Below are positions 31,846 to 40,984 of a stretch of DNA of 45,067 nt, in pieces. Location of the stretch: assembly GCA_002306945.1 (NCBI GenBank), contig DBTH01000079.1, positions 476 through 45,542 of the forward strand. Reading direction: 5' to 3'. Numbering within the stretch: the stretch's first letter is position 1; every line of letters begins with the position of its first letter. Source of the stretch: Methylacidiphilaceae bacterium UBA1321. Lineage in GTDB: Bacteria; Verrucomicrobiota; Verrucomicrobiia; Methylacidiphilales; UBA1321. Both the position numbers and the translations under genes were made by a program. Under the pieces are notes generated by a model, which was given only the letters and a program-made list of their open reading frames with translations, had not been told where the DNA came from and made no database searches.

Positions 31846-33135
31846 TCACGCCGCAACCGGCAACGACGGCGAGGAGGAGGGGGAGGGATTGAAAAGCCAG
31901 GAGACGATTTCGTTCCAGCGGTAAGCGGCGGTGTGTTTTTCGCGGAACTTCACGCGCGCCGCCGTCCCGATCGAAGTCAACATCTCCGCATCGGCGGCGA
32001 ACAATTCAGCGCTGCGGCGGGTCAATCCGGTTTCGTCCTGCGCCAGGACAATTTCCTCGTTGTCGCGGAACTCCGCACCCAGCTCTTTCCGGTGATCGGA
32101 GAGAAGCACCACACCGCTGGCAGCGCATTCGAACACGCGGAACGGCAGACCGCCCTCGACCGATTGCGGATCGGTAAACTGAACCTGGAAGCGGCCACTG
32201 CGAAACAGACCGCTCCATTTTTCGGCGGGAACTTCCGTCGTGTTGCGAAACTGGAATGAAGCCGGAGCCTGAAGCGCCACGCGCAATTCGGACTCGGTGG
32301 CAAAGCGTTCCGTGTGATGTCCGCTCAGCACGGCGACCGGCCCGCTTTGAAGGATCGCCGACAAACCGTGCAACCGGGCCGTGCGCTTGCCCCAGCGCCA
32401 AATCTGCTGGTTGAACAACGCCTGATGCACCGGATTGGAAAGCCATTGATTGATCACCATGGCGCGCTTGTCGCCGAGGGCGGCGCGTTCATTGGCGGCG
32501 AGTTCGTAGGGACGCACCGGCCACGGACTCAATTCCATGTCGGCCACGCAATCGTTGAGATAGTTGCGCACCGGAGACGGGAGCGCATTAGACTCGGTCT
32601 GGAGCGACGCGACGGACGGGATCGTTCCGGTGAAAACGGCGTGATCCCTGAGTTCGGGGAAAAGCGGATCGGCCGCATTCTGGAATTGCTCCAGGTCGGC
32701 GCTCAGATGAACCGGCAACGCTTCGTGACCGGAGAACTCGCGCCATTTATTGCGCCAATGACCATCCCAGGAAAAGACCGTGACCGCATCGTCCTTTTGC
32801 CAATGCTTCCACACTTCGGGATGCGCCAGTGTCTCAGGGCTGCGCATGTAATCGTCGTACCAGAAGGAAGCCTTCGGGATGGAACGCAACTGGGGAGATT
32901 TCCACAACCCCGGCCAACCGAGCGGAGCGTCCATGATAAAACAAATCAGATCGACCGGGCCGCTGCAAATGCCACGGGCCAGTTCACTGTCCTGGAGACG
33001 GCGGCACTGTTCGTTGCGCAGGGTGACGACGCGGTGGTTCCAGCCGCATTGGGCGGAGCCCACGCGCAGAAGACGGGTAAACAGGGATTCCACTCCCCGG
33101 CGGGATTCGACAAAGACAACCGTGCGCGCGCTCAT
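31846..33135 (-). CDS. Glycosyltransferase-like protein in the fliD-fliS run
   Basis: A 429-residue protein. The C-terminal part resembles CgeB/DUF3880-type GT-B glycosyltransferases: GGLPFRVFECAASGVVLLSD, FRDNEEIVLAQDETGL and a final region with FREKHTAAYRWNEIVSWLF. The N-terminal half, with ICFIMDAPLGWPGLWKS and ASFWYDDYMRS, fits no family I can name. There is no signal peptide. Its start is 18 bases after fliS, so it is probably co-transcribed. Glycosyltransferases located in flagellar operons often modify flagellin, and that is a reasonable but untested role here. Confidence 0.7.
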   Translation of the reverse strand: MSARTVVFVESRRGVESLFTRLLRVGSAQCGWNHRVVTLRNEQCRRLQDSELARGICSGPVDLICFIMDAPLGWPGLWKSPQLRSIPKASFWYDDYMRSPETLAHPEVWKHWQKDDAVTVFSWDGHWRNKWREFSGHEALPVHLSADLEQFQNAADPLFPELRDHAVFTGTIPSVASLQTESNALPSPVRNYLNDCVADMELSPWPVRPYELAANERAALGDKRAMVINQWLSNPVHQALFNQQIWRWGKRTARLHGLSAILQSGPVAVLSGHHTERFATESELRVALQAPASFQFRNTTEVPAEKWSGLFRSGRFQVQFTDPQSVEGGLPFRVFECAASGVVLLSDHRKELGAEFRDNEEIVLAQDETGLTRRSAELFAADAEMLTSIGTAARVKFREKHTAAYRWNEIVSWLFNPSPSSSPSLPVAA

Positions 33136-33153
33136 ATTGCTCCGCAGCGGGAA

Positions 33154-33567
33154 TCAACCGCTGGTGGCCTCGGCCATGGCGGCCCGTTCCTGGGTGACGG
33201 TATTGTCGGCTTCCTGCCAGGCATCACGCAACTGGGTGATCAGGGGAGTGATCCCGGCGATGGGACGGGCGTCGTTCTCACGCAGGGCGCGGGACAATTC
33301 GCCGGTGAAAAAGGTGTAGAGATTGGACAGCCGGACGCAGAGGTCGGGATTGTATTCCGGACGCAGGCTGGAACTCAGTTCCGAAAGAATATCGGTGGCG
33401 CGCTGCACAGAGGTGGCCGCGGCGGCGCGGTTGCCCTGTGGAGGCGGGGCGAGATTCTCCTCCGCCTCGTGCGAAAAGCGGAGCAATCCGTCATAGAGCA
33501 TGACGATCAAACCACCGGGGGTGGCGGATTGGACTTGGGCGACCAGATAGGTTTCGGATGGATTCAT
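33154..33567 (-). CDS. fliS: Flagellar export chaperone FliS
   Basis: A 137-residue helical protein matching FliS in length and in its opening YLVAQVQSATPGGLIVMLYDG, followed by LLRFSHEAEENL and a middle VQRATDILSELSSSLRPEYNPDL. FliS binds the C-terminus of flagellin in the cytoplasm, prevents early polymerisation and delivers it to the export gate. It is placed after an unknown gene that follows fliD, and before a glycosyltransferase gene. The last residues (TVTQERAAMAEATSG) are slightly longer than in common homologues. Confidence 0.93.
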   Translation of the reverse strand: MNPSETYLVAQVQSATPGGLIVMLYDGLLRFSHEAEENLAPPPQGNRAAAATSVQRATDILSELSSSLRPEYNPDLCVRLSNLYTFFTGELSRALRENDARPIAGITPLITQLRDAWQEADNTVTQERAAMAEATSG

Positions 33568-33594
33568 GGTAGATCTGCGGCGGTTTCCTGGTTT

Positions 33595-34179
33595 TCAATT
33601 CCCTGGGAGATGTTCCCTGAGGAATTCCCGATAGTGCTGGAGCCAGGGGATCAACTTCAACTCAAGCACATCGGAAAATTGCACAACATCGGCGGCGCTG
33701 AGAGCGGCGGCGGCATCCTTCATCAGATGGTTGAAGCATTCCATGCGTTCGTTGATGAGTTCATCCACCTGATCTTCGGTCAGGAGTGCCCCGAGTTGAG
33801 GAATAAAGGAGATCTGCTGCTTGAGATTGTCGCAGATACCACGCCAGGTCTCGATGATCTCGCGGGGATCGGACAAGAGGCTCTCGGTCACCAGCTTTTC
33901 GCACCGGGACTCCAGTTCTCCGAGATAATTGCACTGGAGGGCGAGAGCCGACTGCATGGCTATTTCTATCGGGATCGACTCGATCTCACAGAGCATAGCG
34001 GAGTCGAATATGGAGTCGGCCTCCTCGATTGTCTTGACGAGACGTCCGTCGAATTTGCATGAGGATATGGATCTCTTTTGATCCATGAGCCAATCCATGA
34101 CGCCAGAGCAAAGCTCCTGGAAGCTTTGCGATTCCGCGGCAGGAATGGCTACCGGTTTCGAATCGATGATGAGTTTCAT
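33595..34179 (-). CDS. Unknown protein between fliD and fliS
   Basis: I do not recognise this 194-residue protein. It starts MKLIIDSKPVAIPAAESQSF, a possible small beta region. It continues with an acidic, mainly helical body (ELESRCEKLVTESLLSDPRE, LINERMECFNHLMKDAAAAL). There is no signal peptide or membrane segment. Its ATG directly follows the fliD stop (TAA then ATG, with no gap), so translation is coupled. Cytoplasmic, helical and lying between fliD and fliS, it could be a chaperone or export adaptor analogous to FliT, but that is inference from position. Confidence 0.6.
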   Translation of the reverse strand: MKLIIDSKPVAIPAAESQSFQELCSGVMDWLMDQKRSISSCKFDGRLVKTIEEADSIFDSAMLCEIESIPIEIAMQSALALQCNYLGELESRCEKLVTESLLSDPREIIETWRGICDNLKQQISFIPQLGALLTEDQVDELINERMECFNHLMKDAAAALSAADVVQFSDVLELKLIPWLQHYREFLREHLPGN

Positions 34180-35952
34180 TTAGTTTGAGCTGGTTTTCAG
34201 GTTTTGGAGGCTTGTCAGGGTAGAGGAAGACTGGTTGTAAGCCGATTCCATGGTTGCGAAAGCCGAACGCATCCGCTCGATTTCCGAATCGACACGCGCC
34301 TGCATTTGCTTGATCTGGTCGGCCAGTGTTTTCTGTTGCTGGGTAATGTTCTGTTCTCTTAAGGTTATCGACCCATTGAGGCTACTATTATAGGAATCAA
34401 TTTTGTCGCCCAGTTTGGAGACGATGCCCTTGCCGTAGGTGGTGAACAAATCGACGACATCCTGCAGGTGGTTGGTCAGGGCGTTCTTGAGCTTGGTGGA
34501 ATCGACCGAGGTGACGGTGTTGTCGCTGCTATTGGTATCAATCCCCAGGTCGGAGAGCATCTTGACGCTGCTATTGGTACTGACGACGACGTTGAAGACG
34601 CTTCGCAGGTCGCTGGGCAGGAAGCTGACGGTCGATGCACCCGCCAGGAGTCCCGCCGTGACGTCGGAACTGGTGCTGGAACTGGAGGTATCGATCTTGG
34701 TGTAGCTGGAAATGAGGTTCTGTGTCGAATTGTATTGGGAGACGAAGTCGTTGATGGCCGTGGCGATCTTGTCGGTGTCGGGCGTAACGTTCAGGGTGGT
34801 CGAACCGGTCGCGAGGGCGGTAATGGTTAATCCCTTGATGCCGGTCTCAGCCTCGGTGAGGGAATCGTCATTGCTGGTGCGGACGGTGCTGTCGCTGCCA
34901 ACGGTGAATAGCGTAGTCTTGCCGATGGTGCTCGTGCTGTCGCTGGAAGTCAGGCGCAGGGCGGTGCCAATGTTGCTGGTGCCGTCGGCGACGGTGATGC
35001 TTTGCGCACCCCGCGAGGACGATGTCAGGGTAAGCCGGTCAGTGTAATTGTCGTAAGTGGCCACCACGCCGGCGCTGCTGGCATTGATCTTGGAAATGAG
35101 CGACGTCAGGGTATCCGTGCTGGAATAAGTGACTGAAACGCCGTTGATGGTGAAGTTTCCCGCAGTCGGAGTTGTGCTCAATCCCGCCGAGGAAAGGGTG
35201 GCGGTGGAGCTGAGGCGGCCCACGCCAACAGTCGATGTCACCGTCGTAGAACCGGTGTTGAATAATTGCGCCTGGGTGAGGAAATTACTTGTGTCGGCCC
35301 CCGATCCCAGAACGATGGTGGAATTGGTGTTGGACGTGAGGCTGAACTTGCCCGTCGAGGAATCGTATGTGGCGGTCACTCCGGCGCTGGAATTGTTGAT
35401 CTTGCCGATGACCGAACTGGTCGAGGTGGAATTGCCGTCGTCAAGGGTCTCGCTGCCGGTCAGTGTGATGGTGGCCCCGTTGATGGTGAATGTCTTGTTG
35501 GAGACGCTCATGCCGCTGATGCTCGAAATAGTCGTCGAACCCGAAGGCACGGCGGTGATTTTGCCGTTGGTGCTGGTGCCACTCTGTAAAGCGCTATTGG
35601 TGGCGACCTGGGTGATATTGACCGTATAGCTGCCGGACACTGCGGAAGTGTCATCGACGGTGGCGGTGGCAACGGTCGATGTGGACGAAGCGGCCGTCTT
35701 GGATTTGTAGAGCGACGGGTCGTTGAGCGCGGTCAGCTTGGTCTTGAGATTGGTCAGGCTTGAGGAAATGAAATGGTAGGCGTCGGTCTCGCTGGTGAGG
35801 GTCGCCGACTGGGACTCCAGGGAATTGATCGGAATCTCGTCGGCTGCCTTGAGCTTGGTGAGAATATTCTCAGTGTCCATTCCACTGAAAAAACCACTCA
35901 GTGTAACGGTTCCAGTACTACTGGTGCCTGTTGAAGACGTCGTTGTGCTCAT
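34180..35952 (-). CDS. fliD: Flagellar hook-associated protein 2 (filament cap, FliD)
   Basis: FliD forms the cap at the tip of the flagellum under which flagellin assembles. The 590-residue product has the conserved N-terminal VTLSGFFSGMDTENILTKLK, repeated INGVSVTYSSTDTLTSLISK and INNSSAGVTATYDSSTGKFS blocks typical of the Ser/Thr-rich middle domain, and a C-terminal coiled coil (LREQNITQQQKTLADQI, MQARVDSEIERMRSAFATME). ATG 35952 is chosen because the family starts shortly before the SG-DT motif; the open frame extends to 36009. Its stop abuts the next start. Confidence 0.95.
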   Translation of the reverse strand: MSTTTSSTGTSSTGTVTLSGFFSGMDTENILTKLKAADEIPINSLESQSATLTSETDAYHFISSSLTNLKTKLTALNDPSLYKSKTAASSTSTVATATVDDTSAVSGSYTVNITQVATNSALQSGTSTNGKITAVPSGSTTISSISGMSVSNKTFTINGATITLTGSETLDDGNSTSTSSVIGKINNSSAGVTATYDSSTGKFSLTSNTNSTIVLGSGADTSNFLTQAQLFNTGSTTVTSTVGVGRLSSTATLSSAGLSTTPTAGNFTINGVSVTYSSTDTLTSLISKINASSAGVVATYDNYTDRLTLTSSSRGAQSITVADGTSNIGTALRLTSSDSTSTIGKTTLFTVGSDSTVRTSNDDSLTEAETGIKGLTITALATGSTTLNVTPDTDKIATAINDFVSQYNSTQNLISSYTKIDTSSSSTSSDVTAGLLAGASTVSFLPSDLRSVFNVVVSTNSSVKMLSDLGIDTNSSDNTVTSVDSTKLKNALTNHLQDVVDLFTTYGKGIVSKLGDKIDSYNSSLNGSITLREQNITQQQKTLADQIKQMQARVDSEIERMRSAFATMESAYNQSSSTLTSLQNLKTSSN

Positions 35953-36132
35953 AAACGGTGCATGTTGGGCCAAGTCGTTTATCGACAAGGTTGACGAGCG
36001 CTTTAGCACTCATTGCCAAACCCGGATCGACTCGTTTATAGGGAAACCTCTGCCCAGTTCTAACGCTGAAAATATAAACCGCTTACGGAATGCAGGTTGC
36101 GCACTCGAACGGATTGGAATTCCGTACAAGCT

Positions 36133-38481
36133 CTACTGCTCGGAAACATTTTGGCCCCCGGGATTTCGCCCCATCTCGGGCAACAAACTCGAATCCTTGA
36201 AATGGCCCGAAGTCAGTTCACCCATTTTTTCGGCCAGTTCGTGCAGGTTGAAAGGTTTGCGCAACACGGCACAGAAACCGTGGTCGCGGTAGTTGGCAAT
36301 GATCGGATTATCCGAGTAACCGCTGCACGCCACCGCTTTGATCTCCGGGTCAAGTTCGTGCATCGGGCCGATAACCCGGTCTCCGCCCATCCCTCCGGGA
36401 ATGGTCAGGTCGAGGCAAACTACGCTGAACGGATGGTTTTCCGCGAGCGCCTTCTGATGAAGATCAAGCGCCTCCTGGCCGTCCTGCGCCTCCTCAACTT
36501 CGTAGCCGAGCCGCATCAAGGTCCGGCGCATCACCTTGCGGATAGTCGCCTCGTCGTCCATGATCAACACCCGGCCGCTGCCGCGAACCCAGGCATGCGC
36601 CTCGATGACATGCTTCTTCACCTTCGCATGCGTCGCGGGAAGATAGACGCAGAAGGTGGCGCCTTCGCCGGGCGGCGAATCGATTGTCACTAATCCCTGG
36701 TGCCGTCGGCAAATCGAGTAGACAGCCGCCAAGCCCAAACCCGTGCCGGTTTCCTTCGTCGTAAAGTAAGGATCGAATATCTTGCCCAATATCTCCGGGG
36801 CAATACCCACCCCCTCATCGGTCACCGAAAAGCGGACATATTCACCCGGTGGCAACACATTGGCAAAGGGCTCGGTGAGAACCTCGTTCCAGGCCCGGAC
36901 ACGGAGAATGCCGCCCTGGGGCATCGCTTCCCGGCCGTTGATGACCAGATTGTCGATGACCTGGCTGATCTGGTTCTCGTCGACGCGGGCGGGCCAGAGG
37001 TCTTCCTGAAAATCAAATTCCATTTTCACCTTGGAACCGCGCAGATTGAAGCTGACCGTCTTGCGCAGTAATTCACCGATGTCGCAAACGCTCTTGAGCG
37101 GTTCACCCCCCTTGGAAAAGGTCAACAGTTGATGCGAGAGATCGGCCGCGCGGCGGGTCGCCGCCTCCGCTTCGGAGAGAAATTCCACCTTATTGTCTCC
37201 GGCGGACAATTGTGTCTTGGCCAGCGCAATGTTGCCGCCGATGGTCATCAGGATGTTATTGAAATCGTGTGCGATGCCGCCCGCCAGAAGGCCGAGCGAT
37301 TCAAGTTTGGCCGAGCGCAACATCTCCCGCTCCTGCTTGTGCCGGTCGGTCAGATCACGCTCGATGGCAATGTAATGGGTGATGTTGTTACCGGCGTCCC
37401 GCACCGGAGAAACCTGAATATCGACCTCGTAGGAGGAGCCATCCTTGCGGTAGTTGACGCCCTCGGCGCGGAACGGCAATCCGTTGCGCAAGGTCTCTTT
37501 CATCCGCCGCAACAACTCCGGATCGGTCCGCTCTCCTTGCAAAATTCGCGGCGTGCGGCCAATGACTTCCTCGGCGGTGTAGCCGTTTTGCTGAGTGAAC
37601 GCCTCGTTGACGAAAATAATTCGCGGGCCTGGCGGGTCGAGTTCGGCATCGGTAATGACAACCACTTCGTTGATGCTGCGGATCGCCTCGCCCAGAACGC
37701 GCAACTCGTCGTTGGTTCGTTTCTGGTCGGTGATGTCGACACAGGAACCGACGTAGCCGATGCAGGTGTTGCCGTCGACTCCGTAAGGGCGGCCCGTCTC
37801 CAATATCCAGCGGAACTCGCCGTCGTGGCGCAGGAGCCGGTATTCGATTTCAAAATTCGCCAGGTTGGTAAATTTATTCTGGTGTAACGCGCGGCAAAGC
37901 TCCACGTCGTCGGGATGCACGCCTTCGAGCCAACCCTCTCCCATTTCGTGTCCCATGTCGTAACCGCGGAAATCGAGCCAGGTGTCATTGAAGAAATCGT
38001 GCTGCACTTCCGGTTTGGACATCCAGAGCATCACCGGCGCGCTGTTGGCCATGCTGCGGAAACGCTCCTCGCTCTCGCGCATCGCATCCTCCATCGCATG
38101 CCGCTGGCGCATGAGCTGCACCTGCTGGTTGGCCACCAGAAGACGTATCTTGAGCAGACTGAAATCGAGCGGCTTGGCAATGTAATCGTTCGCGCCGGAA
38201 CTGAGCACCTCGTGCAAATCCTGCGCCTTGTCCTTGGCCGTCGCCATCAGAACATACGGACGATCCCCCTGCGGTTGGTAGCGAAGCCAGCGGCAAAAAT
38301 CGAGCCCGCTCATGCCCGGTAATAGCCAGTCCAGGATGACAATGTCAGCTCCTTCGCGAGTGTAAATCTCCTGGGCTTCCTCGGCGGAAGTCACCGTCTT
38401 GGGCTGATGACCACAGGCCTTGAGAATCTCGCCTATAATAAGCTGAGTCGCGTAGTCATCCTCTACTACCAGTGCTTTCAT
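36133..38481 (-). CDS. Hybrid histidine kinase: REC-PAS-PAS-HisKA-HATPase-REC
   Basis: A 782-residue cytoplasmic signalling protein with no membrane segments. Order: an N-terminal receiver (about 1-118, phospho-acceptor Asp51 in ADIVILDWLLPG), two PAS domains (about 135-250 and 262-385), HisKA with His405 in LLAGGIAHDFNNIL, an ATPase domain (about 460-615, with DNLVINGREAMPQGG and TGTGLGLAAVY), and a C-terminal receiver (about 637-755, Asp691 in VVCLDLTIPGGMGG). The terminal receivers suggest it both receives signal from another kinase and passes phosphate on. It is followed leftward by the flagellar genes after a 180-base gap, and lies downstream of an HDOD gene. The PAS ligands are unknown. 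Confidence 0.93.
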   Translation of the reverse strand: MKALVVEDDYATQLIIGEILKACGHQPKTVTSAEEAQEIYTREGADIVILDWLLPGMSGLDFCRWLRYQPQGDRPYVLMATAKDKAQDLHEVLSSGANDYIAKPLDFSLLKIRLLVANQQVQLMRQRHAMEDAMRESEERFRSMANSAPVMLWMSKPEVQHDFFNDTWLDFRGYDMGHEMGEGWLEGVHPDDVELCRALHQNKFTNLANFEIEYRLLRHDGEFRWILETGRPYGVDGNTCIGYVGSCVDITDQKRTNDELRVLGEAIRSINEVVVITDAELDPPGPRIIFVNEAFTQQNGYTAEEVIGRTPRILQGERTDPELLRRMKETLRNGLPFRAEGVNYRKDGSSYEVDIQVSPVRDAGNNITHYIAIERDLTDRHKQEREMLRSAKLESLGLLAGGIAHDFNNILMTIGGNIALAKTQLSAGDNKVEFLSEAEAATRRAADLSHQLLTFSKGGEPLKSVCDIGELLRKTVSFNLRGSKVKMEFDFQEDLWPARVDENQISQVIDNLVINGREAMPQGGILRVRAWNEVLTEPFANVLPPGEYVRFSVTDEGVGIAPEILGKIFDPYFTTKETGTGLGLAAVYSICRRHQGLVTIDSPPGEGATFCVYLPATHAKVKKHVIEAHAWVRGSGRVLIMDDEATIRKVMRRTLMRLGYEVEEAQDGQEALDLHQKALAENHPFSVVCLDLTIPGGMGGDRVIGPMHELDPEIKAVACSGYSDNPIIANYRDHGFCAVLRKPFNLHELAEKMGELTSGHFKDSSLLPEMGRNPGGQNVSEQ

Positions 38482-38753
38482 AATTTATGTCCACCTGCAT
38501 CCATGCAGGGTTCACCCAACTGTGTGTGGTTGCGTTATTCTCTCTTCGGCAACGCCAGCCCCTCCTTTAACCCGAACATGACGCCAGGCATACGTTTCGC
38601 TAATGACACAGTTCCCGGGAAGGGATCGAAACGAAACCGGCGGATGCATTTTTTGCCCATTGGCAGTGGCGATAAAAATCCAGTAACGCTCACGCCGGAA
38701 CCGGACATCCTCTCCCGCTTCGCGTAACGCGGGTGCAGGGCCGATTGCCTCTG

Positions 38754-38800
38754 CAAAAAAAGAGGCGGAGTGAATTCGCGCACTTCATTCACTCCGCCTC
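38754..38800 (-). terminator. Rho-independent terminator after the HDOD gene
   Basis: On the minus strand GAGGCGGAGTGAAT and ATTCACTCCGCCTC (38762-38775 and 38787-38800) form a perfect 14-base-pair stem, followed by seven Ts (38761-38755). It lies about 60 bases downstream of the HDOD stop at 38860. Confidence 0.85.
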
Positions 38801-38812
38801 GCCGACAACAAC

Positions 38813-38838
38813 CCTCCCCCCTCACAAGAGGGGGGAGG
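38813..38838. repeat. Perfect 11-base-pair C/G-rich hairpin
   Basis: CCTCCCCCCTC (38813-38823) and GAGGGGGGAGG (38828-38838) pair perfectly around an ACAA loop. It lies between the HDOD stop and the terminator. It has no T run of its own, so its role is unclear; it may protect the transcript end or be a repeat element. Confidence 0.6.
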
Positions 38839-38859
38839 AGGAGACGCTTTCGCGCCCCC

Positions 38860-39756
38860 CTACCAAGTCACGGACATAAACAACTCAATGCCGCGTGACT
38901 CGTCCTTTACACGACCGATGACCTCCTCAATGGCCGCGATGTCGAGGCCAAGGTAATCGAGCGAGTAAGGCTTAAGCATGTTTTTAAATTCTTCTTCGTC
39001 CCACACGTTATGATCCGAACACCGCGCACACGCGCTGGCCACATGGATGAGCTTGGCCACACCGTGGGGGTCAAGTTCCGGATCGTTGTGATAACGCACC
39101 GCGCTGACGATTTCGTCAGGAAAGAACCAGCGTTCCAATAGAAGGCCGCCGATCTCCGCGTGGTCCGCGCCAAGCACCAGCAATTCCGCATCCGACCAGC
39201 CCAGACCTTCCTGTTCCATGGCCATGCGGATCTTACCCACCTCACGGCGGGTCGTCACGTTGAGGACGCTCTTGCCGATGTCGTGCAGCAGGCCCGACAC
39301 GTAGGCGGTGTTGGTATCGAATTTCTTCTTGGTGCACATCGGCGCCAGGATCTTGGCGGCGAGGGCCGACTTGATCGAGTGCCGCCACAAGTCCACCGGG
39401 TCCACCCCGTAATCGCTCAGCGATACGAGGGACAGTTGCCCGAAGGTGATCGCCATCACCTTTTCCTGGATCAGATTGTATCCAAGCCGCAACACCGCAT
39501 CCTCCAGCGTCCCGATGGGTTCCTCCCCATGGAAACTGGCGCTGTTGCTCAGGCGCAGAATCTGCGCCGTCAGATCGGGATCGTGGCGGATCACATCCAC
39601 CACGTCCGAGTTCATCAAATTGCGGTTCTTCAACATGAAGAACAGCTTGAAAGCCACCGGCGGTGACGGAGGCATCGTCCGCAAGTTGCTGACGATTTCC
39701 TCCGCAACCGACATCCGGGTCATCGGCTTAATCTGATCGAGTGCATCCGTGATCAT
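38860..39756 (-). CDS. HDOD domain protein
   Basis: A 298-residue protein of the HDOD family. It has LRTMPPSPPVAFKLFFMLKN, VDVIRHDPDLTAQILRLSNS, FHGEEPIGTLEDAVLRLG, YVSGLLHDIGKSVLNV and GADHAEIGGLLLERWFFPD. Unlike most HDOD proteins, it retains an HD pair in LLHDIGK, but phosphohydrolase activity is uncertain. HDOD proteins generally act as signalling or regulatory factors, often with two-component systems and motility. It precedes the hybrid kinase on the same strand, but a strong terminator lies between them. Confidence 0.9.
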   Translation of the reverse strand: MITDALDQIKPMTRMSVAEEIVSNLRTMPPSPPVAFKLFFMLKNRNLMNSDVVDVIRHDPDLTAQILRLSNSASFHGEEPIGTLEDAVLRLGYNLIQEKVMAITFGQLSLVSLSDYGVDPVDLWRHSIKSALAAKILAPMCTKKKFDTNTAYVSGLLHDIGKSVLNVTTRREVGKIRMAMEQEGLGWSDAELLVLGADHAEIGGLLLERWFFPDEIVSAVRYHNDPELDPHGVAKLIHVASACARCSDHNVWDEEEFKNMLKPYSLDYLGLDIAAIEEVIGRVKDESRGIELFMSVTW

Positions 39757-39806
39757 CTATTTTTCCCAGTGATCAAATATTTCGTTGTACCGAATTTTTC
39801 CGCCTC

Positions 39807-40331
39807 CTATCGGGCGGCCACATCACGACCCGTCGTGCCGTAGGGCACATACACCACGCGCTGGCGCGGGCGGGACAGATCGGCATATTGGCCGACATTG
39901 GCTGGGTTGGTGTACACCGCGTACAATTTTACGGTCTCGGCGCGGGAGAAATAGTTCGCCCACTGGGCCGGATCTTTGCCGCTGAGCCAAACGGGCTTGG
40001 TGGCACGCTGATCCATTCCCCAATAGCGTCCGTGGCTGTCGCGATAAACCACCATCGCGTGACGGTCGCTCATATGGTCTTCATTTCTCCAGTCGAACAC
40101 GACCAGGTAGGCTTCGCCGCCTGCGCGGGTGATCCGGCTGTAGAGTTCCTTGGCGTAAGGCGCGCAGGTTGTCCAGCCGCCTTTGCCGGGGATGTCCAGA
40201 GCCAGCGCGATATCCCAGCTATCGTCGCCGGCCCTGGACTGGGTGGGAGACATCATTAACGCTGCGCCGAATAAAGCGGCAGCAGCCCAACAGGCTTTCT
40301 TTACCCCTGAGGAGGTCATTTGAGTTTTCAT
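39807..40331 (-). CDS. Secreted protein with Cys-His-Asp arrangement (transglutaminase/papain-like)
   Basis: A 174-residue protein with a signal peptide (about 1-34, ending SRA). The mature part holds GWTTCAPYAKELYSRI (Cys56), DRHAMVVYRDSHG (His91) and YWGMDQRATKP (Asp107). The order and spacing fit the active site of transglutaminase-like or papain-like cysteine peptidases, Cys at a helix start, then His and Asp on adjacent strands. No further domain is present. Function is not known; a small periplasmic peptidase or cross-linker is plausible. It stands alone, with a 49-base gap to the HDOD gene on the same strand. Confidence 0.65.
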   Translation of the reverse strand: MKTQMTSSGVKKACWAAAALFGAALMMSPTQSRAGDDSWDIALALDIPGKGGWTTCAPYAKELYSRITRAGGEAYLVVFDWRNEDHMSDRHAMVVYRDSHGRYWGMDQRATKPVWLSGKDPAQWANYFSRAETVKLYAVYTNPANVGQYADLSRPRQRVVYVPYGTTGRDVAAR

Positions 40332-40984
40332 ACCCAGACTATCGTCGGCGAATACGAAAAGAACGGCGTCCGGCCTAAACTCAAAAAACGCTTATTTCCA
40401 GTTTTTATAAAAAATCATAACATGCTAATTTTTAATTATTTATAAAAACACTAATAACGCCATCATCTCCCCTCAAAACACCTTCCGGCGGCACGTTTGG
40501 AACTCTCTTTTCGACGACTTTTTTGCCGCCGATTTTGCTCGTCCGGCAATTCCTCTCCGGGTCAAAAACGGCAAAAAAGGTGTAAATACAAGCCGCTCCC
40601 TGTGTGAATTATTTTCCGATTTTGACCCGATTGGAGGCTTTCGGAAAAAAGTAACGCGAGATTTCTTCCCACGCTTTGGAGCGATCACCCGATTTCGGCA
40701 AAAAATCCCCTACCCTCCCGGAACAGGCCGATTTTGGGCTATTATGAAGAAAAATTCGCCAAAGCTACGTGATTTTAAACCCAGTAAACGCTAGAGCAGC
40801 AACTGAACATCCTCTGTCGCTTTGCGTCAGTCCGGTCTCCGCATGACCTGTGCAACAGGGTCATGCTCTCTATTGTGAGTGCGGGGCCATTTGGCCCTGC
40901 CAGCATGATGCTGGATCCAGTTACGCGAAGCGGTAGAGGGTATTCAGTTCCAGCGCCAGCATTACTGGATGCAACGTCACGTTG
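40332..40984. other. 650-base intergenic region without a recognisable gene
   Basis: The left part (to about 40450) is A/T-rich and probably holds the promoter of the secreted Cys-His-Asp protein. The only open frame (40473-40688, minus, 71 codons) does not look like a protein. The right end (40841-40985) has a cluster of hairpins, annotated separately. I see no RNA gene or mobile element. Confidence 0.5.

Larger units (their letters stand above)
38482..38859. other. Intergenic stretch with two strong hairpins
   Basis: About 380 bases between the histidine kinase start and the HDOD stop. Short open frames here do not resemble proteins. It holds the hairpins annotated at 38754-38800 and 38813-38838. 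The rest probably holds the histidine kinase upstream region, though no clear promoter was found. Confidence 0.5.

Noticed and set aside
32314..34062. Long open frame (582 codons) on the plus strand across the glycosyltransferase, fliS and the unknown gene
   Set aside because: It is antisense to three genes, one with firm family evidence (fliS); its translation is low-complexity and resembles no protein.
38535..38825. 96-codon open frame between the histidine kinase and HDOD genes
   Set aside because: It runs through the T-tailed terminator and the C/G-rich hairpin, and has no protein-like pattern.
40473..40688. 71-codon open frame in the region before nuoN
   Set aside because: Very basic composition, no ribosome binding site seen, no recognisable motif.
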